A stretch of DNA of 64,000 nt from Pseudoramibacter sp. (GTDB taxonomy: Bacteria > Bacillota > Clostridia > Eubacteriales > Eubacteriaceae), in assembly GCF_022484225.1 (NCBI RefSeq), contig NZ_JAKVLT010000001.1, forward strand, positions 310,001 through 374,000. The letters are read 5' to 3'. The position numbers were made by a program, and so were the translations under genes. This document shows positions 59,648-64,000 of the stretch, piece after piece. Each line of letters begins with the position of its first letter. Position 1 is the first letter of the stretch. Below the pieces are notes generated by a model. That model worked only from the letters and a program-made list of their open reading frames with translations, was not told where the DNA came from and ran no database searches.

Positions 59648-60517
59648 ATGACAGCCATTTTCCTCGACGCGGTGATTGACACCTTAAAGCTCATTCCGTT
59701 TCTCTTTGTCACCTATCTGATCATGGAGGCCTTCGAGGCCCGCACCGCCGACGACACGTCCCAGATGCTCGCGAAGGTTGGCCCCTTCGGCCCCATCGTC
59801 GGCGCCGGGGTCGGCCTCATCCCCCAGTGCGGCTTCTCCGCCGCGGCGTCGAGCCTGTTCGCCGGAGGGCTGATCTCCCCGGGGACGCTGATCGCCGTGT
59901 TTCTGTCCACCTCTGACGAAATGCTGCCGATCTTTTTGTCTGAGCACGTGGCCCTGTCGACCCTCGGGCGCATCCTCGCCGCCAAGGCCGCCATCGCCGT
60001 GATCACCGGGCTTGTCATCGACATGGTGATCAAGCTCCTGAAGCCCGCGCCCCCGAAGCATATCCACGACCTGTGCGAACACGACCACTGCGGCTGCGAA
60101 GAAGACCACGGCGGCGGTTTTCCCGCGATTTGCCGGGCGGCCCTGAAGCACACGTTAAACATCACCCTCTTTATTTTCATCATCACCGTGGCCCTGGCCT
60201 TTGTGGTCGAAGGGGTCGGCTCCAATGCCATCGCGAACTTTCTCGCGAACCGGCCGGCCTTCGGGGTGTGCCTGTCGGCCCTCATCGGCCTGATCCCCAA
60301 CTGCGCCGCGTCGGTGATGCTCACCCAGCTCTACCTGTCCCGGCTCATCACCGCGGCCCAGATGATCGCGGGGCTTTCAGTTGGCGCCGGGGTCGGCCTT
60401 TTGGTGCTGTACCGGACCAACCGCCCGATGAAAGAAAATATCATTCTGACCCTCGTCCTTTACGGCGCCGGGGTCGCCTGGGGGCTGCTGTTTGAATTGC
60501 TACATTTGTCATTTTAA
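59648..60517 (+). CDS. putative heavy-metal exporter (ArsP_2/DUF2899-like)
   Basis: A 289-residue membrane protein with two homologous halves of about four helices each. Both halves carry a GLIP-CG/C-type motif: GVGLIPQCGFSAAASSLFAGGLISPGTL and ALIGLIPNCAASVMLTQLYLSRLITAAQ. Between them is a cytosolic loop rich in His, Cys and Asp/Glu (HIHDLCEHDHCGCEEDH, about 139-155) that looks metal-binding. Relatives are annotated as arsenic or manganese exporters without firm proof. It is monocistronic. The start follows GAAAGGCAGG. Confidence 0.8.
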   Translation: MTAIFLDAVIDTLKLIPFLFVTYLIMEAFEARTADDTSQMLAKVGPFGPIVGAGVGLIPQCGFSAAASSLFAGGLISPGTLIAVFLSTSDEMLPIFLSEHVALSTLGRILAAKAAIAVITGLVIDMVIKLLKPAPPKHIHDLCEHDHCGCEEDHGGGFPAICRAALKHTLNITLFIFIITVALAFVVEGVGSNAIANFLANRPAFGVCLSALIGLIPNCAASVMLTQLYLSRLITAAQMIAGLSVGAGVGLLVLYRTNRPMKENIILTLVLYGAGVAWGLLFELLHLSF

Positions 60518-60539
60518 GCCCTGATGCACCCGTCAACGC

Positions 60540-60577
60540 GCCTCCCCGTTAAGCGCAAAAAACGCCTGGCTGATTTT
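60540..60577. repeat. left copy of a 38-bp direct repeat
   Basis: Identical to 62976-63013. It covers the left arm of the exporter terminator. Together the copies bracket the AT-rich DUF262 island. Confidence 0.85.
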
Positions 60578-60600
60578 CAGTCAGGCGTCATTATTTTATC
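60562..60600. terminator. bidirectional terminator exporter/DUF262 gene
   Basis: ACGCCTGGCTGA..TCAGTCAGGCGT with A6 before and a T-rich tract after. Confidence 0.8.
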
Positions 60601-60623
60601 TGAAAGTATCTGTCTAAATTGTC

Positions 60624-62756
60624 TTATTTTTTTATTGTAAACCGAAGTGTATCCGTCACATCTGTTCCGTTAAGATCGTCATAAACCCTCACAATTCGTT
60701 TAGCACCTTCTAATAAATCTTGAGATGAACGCGTCGCATAAACATAAATATTGTCCTTCACATGCTTATATGACTGTGAATATTGAAAGGCAGCATCATC
60801 CTCAATTTTAAAATCATGCGTATCTTTTTCAGCAATTATTTTAAGTGTATCTTCATTATCCTCATTAATCCAATGACACAATGTGGGAAGAAAATCGTTC
60901 CAATGTTGTACATTCAGTTCTTCGCCATCAATAAAAATTTTAACGGGCTTTGTATATGCAAAAGCATCCGTATCTTCTTGCAATGAGTGAAGAACTCTCC
61001 TGTCATTATTGTCTTTCTGATAGGCTTCGGGCATACGCCAAATTTGAAGTGCTTTTTCTGCCAAACTTTTGCCGCGTTTCTCGATTTCATCACACGACCA
61101 ATGATCGCATTCAGCCAATTTCCTAGAATAGTAAAAACCAGAGTTTTTATAAATCTCCTGTTTTTCTTCAAATGATTTATTCGACATTTCAGCGTTATAA
61201 TTTGTGAGTGTTAAATTTCCAAGGCAATGGAGATGGCTATCGTATTGAATTAAATCATCTTGTTTTAAATAACTTTTCCATTCTGACGAGGGGGTCTGTG
61301 GCATAATATGATCAACACTAATGGAATCAGCATCAAATGGTCTAATTTCCTTTTGAAACGGTGAGTGATTTTCTAGCCGATACAACATGTATTTGCAGCC
61401 TTTTGACCTGAGTGTATTATAAAGATCTTTAACACGCAATTCATTGTAAAACTCAGAATCAGAAGGAAATGTGTATCGTCCGCGTCCAAATGTCAGTGCT
61501 TTCCAAAAACCATCTTCAAAACTGTTAAAATCTGTAATAGCGTCCAATCGCGAAACCACATTAGCTGCAAATTGCCGCGTAAAACCGCCACCATTACAAA
61601 CCTTAGCACGAAACGCATACGAAGCTAGACCATCGATGGCCTCACCCAAAACTTCTTTACTGATTTTTTCTTCTGAATAAATTGAAAACAAATATAACAA
61701 CACAATTTGTACATTTTTCACATCGCCTGCTACGAGCATTAAATATAGTTTTTGCTGTATGACTGAATCTGTTGGATATTGTTTATCTTTAAAAATAAAA
61801 TTTTTATACAATAGCGCACATCTCAAAATATCTTTAAAGCAGGCAACTGTTTCTTCAAATCGATCTGCTGCATGGTCCATCAATTCTTCGTAGTAAGCTT
61901 TAAAAGCAATGTATAAATTTTTATCGTTAATATGCTCCTTTCTACCGTTAATTGTAATTGAATCACTAAGTTTCTTATACGCAAGATAATCACAGAAGAA
62001 AGATTGCATGTTGTCAACACCAACGGCATCTTCTATTCGACTCCAATATTGATCATAAAGTTCGGTTTGCTGTTGGTGAGAAAACTGCATAAAGACATAA
62101 TTACGCAATAAATCAACATTCGTTAAATCCATACCGGTTGAGTTTAAGCTCTCGAAAATTTCCTGTGGATTTTCATCCTGAACTTCCAGTGTAATGATCG
62201 TTAGTTTTTCCATCGCATCCAGAAAATCTGTTGCATTCCCGCCCCGGTCGATATATTTTCTCAAAAGTTCTGTAAACAATAAATAATTCTGGAAAAGATG
62301 GGAATTTTTTTGCGTTATGGTTAAATAATCCGGCAAAATATTAGGCGGATATTTTAAAAGTATTTTGTAGATTTCATCATCCCGTTTATTGAGATGAAGC
62401 TTGATTTTGAGATATTCTGTATCAATACTATGCCCTTTATTAATAAGATATTCATTTTTGATTTCGTCTCTAATATCTTTATTTTCTGTGATGTCGTACA
62501 GTGCTTTTAATAATAACGTAATACTGGTTAAGCGCTGCTGTCCGTCGATAATTTCTTTCTCATGAGAAGTAGATGCCCTAAAAAAGATAGTTCCAAGGAA
62601 ATGATGCCTTTGCGTTCTGATACAGCCTTCAATATCTTTAAACAACTGCTTGCAATTATGTTCATTCCAATCGTAATTGCGTTGATAAACAGGTACAACA
62701 AAGACCGTTTTTGAGCTGCTTAAGAACTCTGCTATTGTATTATTGTGTGTATCCAT
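60624..62756 (-). CDS. DUF262/DUF1524 protein, GmrSD-like restriction family
   Basis: A 710-residue protein with an N-terminal ParB-like DUF262 domain (VPVYQRNYDW, FLGTIFF, EIIDGQQRLTSITLLLKAL, about 20-230) and a DUF1524 HNH-type nuclease domain (SVDHIMPQT..LGNLTLTNYNAEMSNKSFEEK, about 490-560), plus a 120-residue C-terminal extension. In GmrSD these two domains make a type IV nuclease that cuts modified phage DNA. The DNA is markedly AT-rich and uses AT-rich codons, unlike all neighbours except the IS. I start at the ATG behind AAGGGGGACG; an ATG 12 codons earlier has no ribosome-binding site. Confidence 0.85.
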   Translation of the reverse strand: MDTHNNTIAEFLSSSKTVFVVPVYQRNYDWNEHNCKQLFKDIEGCIRTQRHHFLGTIFFRASTSHEKEIIDGQQRLTSITLLLKALYDITENKDIRDEIKNEYLINKGHSIDTEYLKIKLHLNKRDDEIYKILLKYPPNILPDYLTITQKNSHLFQNYLLFTELLRKYIDRGGNATDFLDAMEKLTIITLEVQDENPQEIFESLNSTGMDLTNVDLLRNYVFMQFSHQQQTELYDQYWSRIEDAVGVDNMQSFFCDYLAYKKLSDSITINGRKEHINDKNLYIAFKAYYEELMDHAADRFEETVACFKDILRCALLYKNFIFKDKQYPTDSVIQQKLYLMLVAGDVKNVQIVLLYLFSIYSEEKISKEVLGEAIDGLASYAFRAKVCNGGGFTRQFAANVVSRLDAITDFNSFEDGFWKALTFGRGRYTFPSDSEFYNELRVKDLYNTLRSKGCKYMLYRLENHSPFQKEIRPFDADSISVDHIMPQTPSSEWKSYLKQDDLIQYDSHLHCLGNLTLTNYNAEMSNKSFEEKQEIYKNSGFYYSRKLAECDHWSCDEIEKRGKSLAEKALQIWRMPEAYQKDNNDRRVLHSLQEDTDAFAYTKPVKIFIDGEELNVQHWNDFLPTLCHWINEDNEDTLKIIAEKDTHDFKIEDDAAFQYSQSYKHVKDNIYVYATRSSQDLLEGAKRIVRVYDDLNGTDVTDTLRFTIKK

Positions 62757-62792
62757 CACGTCCCCCTTATGCCATATCAAAAGTTTCTTCAT

Positions 62793-62975
62793 CGTTCAAA
62801 GCATCGTGTTTCTTAGCCCTGTTAGTCGCTAAATCGCATATCTATTCCCCGCTTCCTCAATAAGCTTTTTCTGAAAATATGATGCTTTAATCTTAATAAA
62901 AATATTATAACAAAATATTGTTGAAAGATTAACACAATTCCCTGCAATTTGCTCTTGCCGTCCTAGTTCAAACGT
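62793..62975. other. leader and promoter region of the DUF262 gene
   Basis: Minus-strand -10 TATAAT at 62904-62909 overlaps the dyad AACAA-AATA-TTGTT (62909-62922). The untranslated leader is about 140 nt. An 8-bp perfect inverted repeat AAAGCATC (62796-62803) / GATGCTTT (62881-62888) could fold the whole leader. No gene is seen. Confidence 0.45.
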
Positions 62976-63013
62976 GCCTCCCCGTTAAGCGCAAAAAACG
63001 CCTGGCTGATTTT
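62976..63013. repeat. right copy of the 38-bp direct repeat
   Basis: Identical to 60540-60577. The terminator arm is cut off by the left end of the IS element, so the hairpin's right arm is missing. Confidence 0.85.
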
Positions 63014-63058
63014 TGATATGTACCCTCTTTACTGGACAACCAGTAAGGAGGATTTTTT

Positions 63059-63631
63059 ATGCGTTATAGTTTTGAGTTTAAATTGAAATGTATAGAACTT
63101 TACAGATCTGGAAGATGGCCCGAAACGCCGGATGGTATTTCTACTCATCACTTTCATAACACTATTCGTACATGGTCAGAAATTGATGAAAGGTTTGGTC
63201 CAGAAGCGTTAAAGCATCCAAAACACCAAAGAAAGTGGTCCCCTGAGGATAAATTGGCTGTAGTATCGCAGGTGCTTGCAGGGAATTCATTCCGATCTGT
63301 TGCTTGCCTTGCTGGGATTGGTAAGGGTATGCTTTATCAATGGGTGCGCAGATATAAGGAAGAAGGGTATAATGGACTGGTAAACAAACGTAAAGGAAAA
63401 AAGCCGAAGGAACCGTCCATGAAGAAAAAGAAATCAGATCAACCACAGCCATTAACGGAATCAGAACGTGAAGAATTAATCCGTCTCAGAGAAGAAAATG
63501 CGTACATGAAAGCGGAGATTGCCTTTAGAAAAAAACTGATCGCCTTGAGGCGCGAAAAGTGGGCCGAACAGCATCTCAAGGCGAAAAAGCAAAAGCCGTC
63601 GAAGCACTCAGACAAAAAGGATTCCAACTAA
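63059..63631 (+). CDS. IS3-family transposase OrfA
   Basis: A 190-residue DNA-binding subunit with two helix-turn-helix units: FKLKCIELYRSGRWPETPDGISTHHFHNTIRTW near the start and DKLAVVSQVLAGNSFRSVACLAGIGKGMLYQWVRRYKEEG in the middle. A coiled-coil leucine-zipper-like stretch (EREELIRLREENAYMKAEIAFRKKL) follows. The start lies behind AAGGAGG. The frame ends 97 bases after the slippery A7, so OrfA alone is the main product and the OrfAB transposase arises by frameshifting. Confidence 0.9.
   Translation: MRYSFEFKLKCIELYRSGRWPETPDGISTHHFHNTIRTWSEIDERFGPEALKHPKHQRKWSPEDKLAVVSQVLAGNSFRSVACLAGIGKGMLYQWVRRYKEEGYNGLVNKRKGKKPKEPSMKKKKSDQPQPLTESEREELIRLREENAYMKAEIAFRKKLIALRREKWAEQHLKAKKQKPSKHSDKKDSN
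63529..63535 (+). promoter_or_regulatory. -1 ribosomal frameshift site
   Basis: Heptamer A-AAA-AAA in the orfA frame. The -1 frame is open from here through the orfB part to the window edge. Confidence 0.75.
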
Positions 63632-64000
63632 AATATTTGCTGAAGGCAGCAGGAATGGCACGTTCTACTTATTACTTTGAAATCAAGAAACCAGACCGCG
63701 TTGCCAAACGGAATGCAGCGCTTTCCGAGAGAATCAAAACTATTTTTGAAAACCATCACGGAAGGTACGGGGTCCGAAGAATCTATCACGAGTTGGTGAA
63801 TCAAGGCCATAAAGTTAATCATAAAAGGGTCCAGAGACTGATGCACCAGATGAGCCTCTGCGGCAAACGTCCAAAAGAAAAATATCATTCCTATGTGGGG
63901 ACCGTTGGGAAGATTGCTGACAATATCATCAGCAGAGATTTCAACACAAAAGCACCTTTGGAAAAATGGACAACTGATGTAAGCCAGTTCAACTTCTCCT
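63535..64000 (+). CDS. IS3-family transposase OrfB, partial
   Basis: The -1 frame after the slippery site encodes the transposase catalytic part, open to the window end. Visible are AVEALRQKGFQLKYLLKAAGMARSTYY, the HTH_21-type block NHHGRYGVRRIYHELVNQGHKVNHKRVQRLM and the beginning of the DDE domain (KWTTDVSQF, with the first catalytic aspartate). It has no start of its own with a ribosome-binding site. Confidence 0.85.

Larger units (their letters stand above)
63015..64000 (+). mobile_element. IS3-family insertion sequence (IS150-like), right end outside the window
   Basis: The element begins at about 63015 with TGATATGTACCCTCTTTACTGG and has a TTACTGG-ACAA-CCAGTAA stem directly before the ribosome-binding site of orfA. 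orfA and orfB overlap with a -1 frameshift site. The right inverted repeat and the target duplication are not visible. Confidence 0.88.

Noticed and set aside
63059..64000. IS transposase broken by frameshift
   Set aside because: IS3-family elements normally have overlapping orfA and orfB joined by -1 frameshifting, and the A7 slippery site is present in the right frame.

Overview
The window reads as a chromosomal segment of a strictly anaerobic, Gram-positive, butyrate-forming member of the Clostridia, plausibly Eubacteriaceae (Pseudoramibacter/Eubacterium type). The species is an inference. The signs are a butyryl-CoA:acetate-type CoA-transferase, an acyl-CoA dehydrogenase, a lactate-oxidation locus, a flavodiiron oxygen/NO reductase, Veg, class III fructose-bisphosphatase, meso-diaminopimelate dehydrogenase and a class B sortase. 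Most genes are strongly GC-rich and intergenic gaps are AT-rich. Genes start at clear purine-rich ribosome-binding sites and end at intrinsic terminators, many of them bidirectional.

Layout. 1-8.5 kb: undecaprenyl-diphosphatase, a small unknown protein, tRNA-Val(GAC), class III fbp, DegV, Veg, prephenate dehydratase and a MATE pump. 8.5-15.4 kb: energy metabolism, with an acyl-CoA dehydrogenase, a LctD/GlcD-type FAD oxidase, a flavodiiron protein, lactate permease and a FadR-type GntR regulator. TGGTCAGACCA operators lie in both the oxidase and permease promoters and tie these genes into one regulon. 15.5-24 kb: cell-envelope genes (YARHG protein, amidase), surE, a MarR repressor divergent from a heterodimeric ABC exporter, an epimerase and a VanZ protein. 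24-32.7 kb: carB, carA and purA, then a YhcC-type radical SAM protein, an SDR and class I aldolase. 32.8-39.4 kb: a second MATE pump and a SorC-araM-araL-araB-like cluster. 39.5-44 kb: serS, a SEC-C protein, ddh and the CoA-transferase. 44-50.8 kb: the pyrimidine operon pyrB-pyrI-pyrC-pyrF-pyrK-pyrD with a class B sortase as last gene, followed by a degenerate LCP-like protein.

The accessory part starts at about 51 kb. One gene joins a DUF559/Vsr-like nuclease-fold domain, four TYGGN repeats and a complete gamma-carbonic anhydrase that keeps its own ribosome-binding site and start. It is followed, across a terminator, by a large SIR2-domain protein of the kind used in phage defence. From 58.2 down to 55.2 kb on the minus strand lies a compact phage-derived cassette: a DUF4373-like replication protein, a sigma-70-family sigma factor, DUF1659 and DUF2922 proteins, a 30-residue membrane peptide, an r1t-type holin and a GH25 endolysin. 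After an SDR and a heavy-metal exporter comes an AT-rich island holding a DUF262/DUF1524 (GmrSD-like) protein. A 38-bp exact direct repeat flanks it, and an IS3-family element interrupts the right-hand copy. The IS runs off the end of the window.

Three stand-alone small RNA candidates, each with a 17-bp-spaced promoter and an intrinsic terminator but no ORF, lie at 2056-2142 (-), 34146-34274 (-) and 54980-55120 (+).
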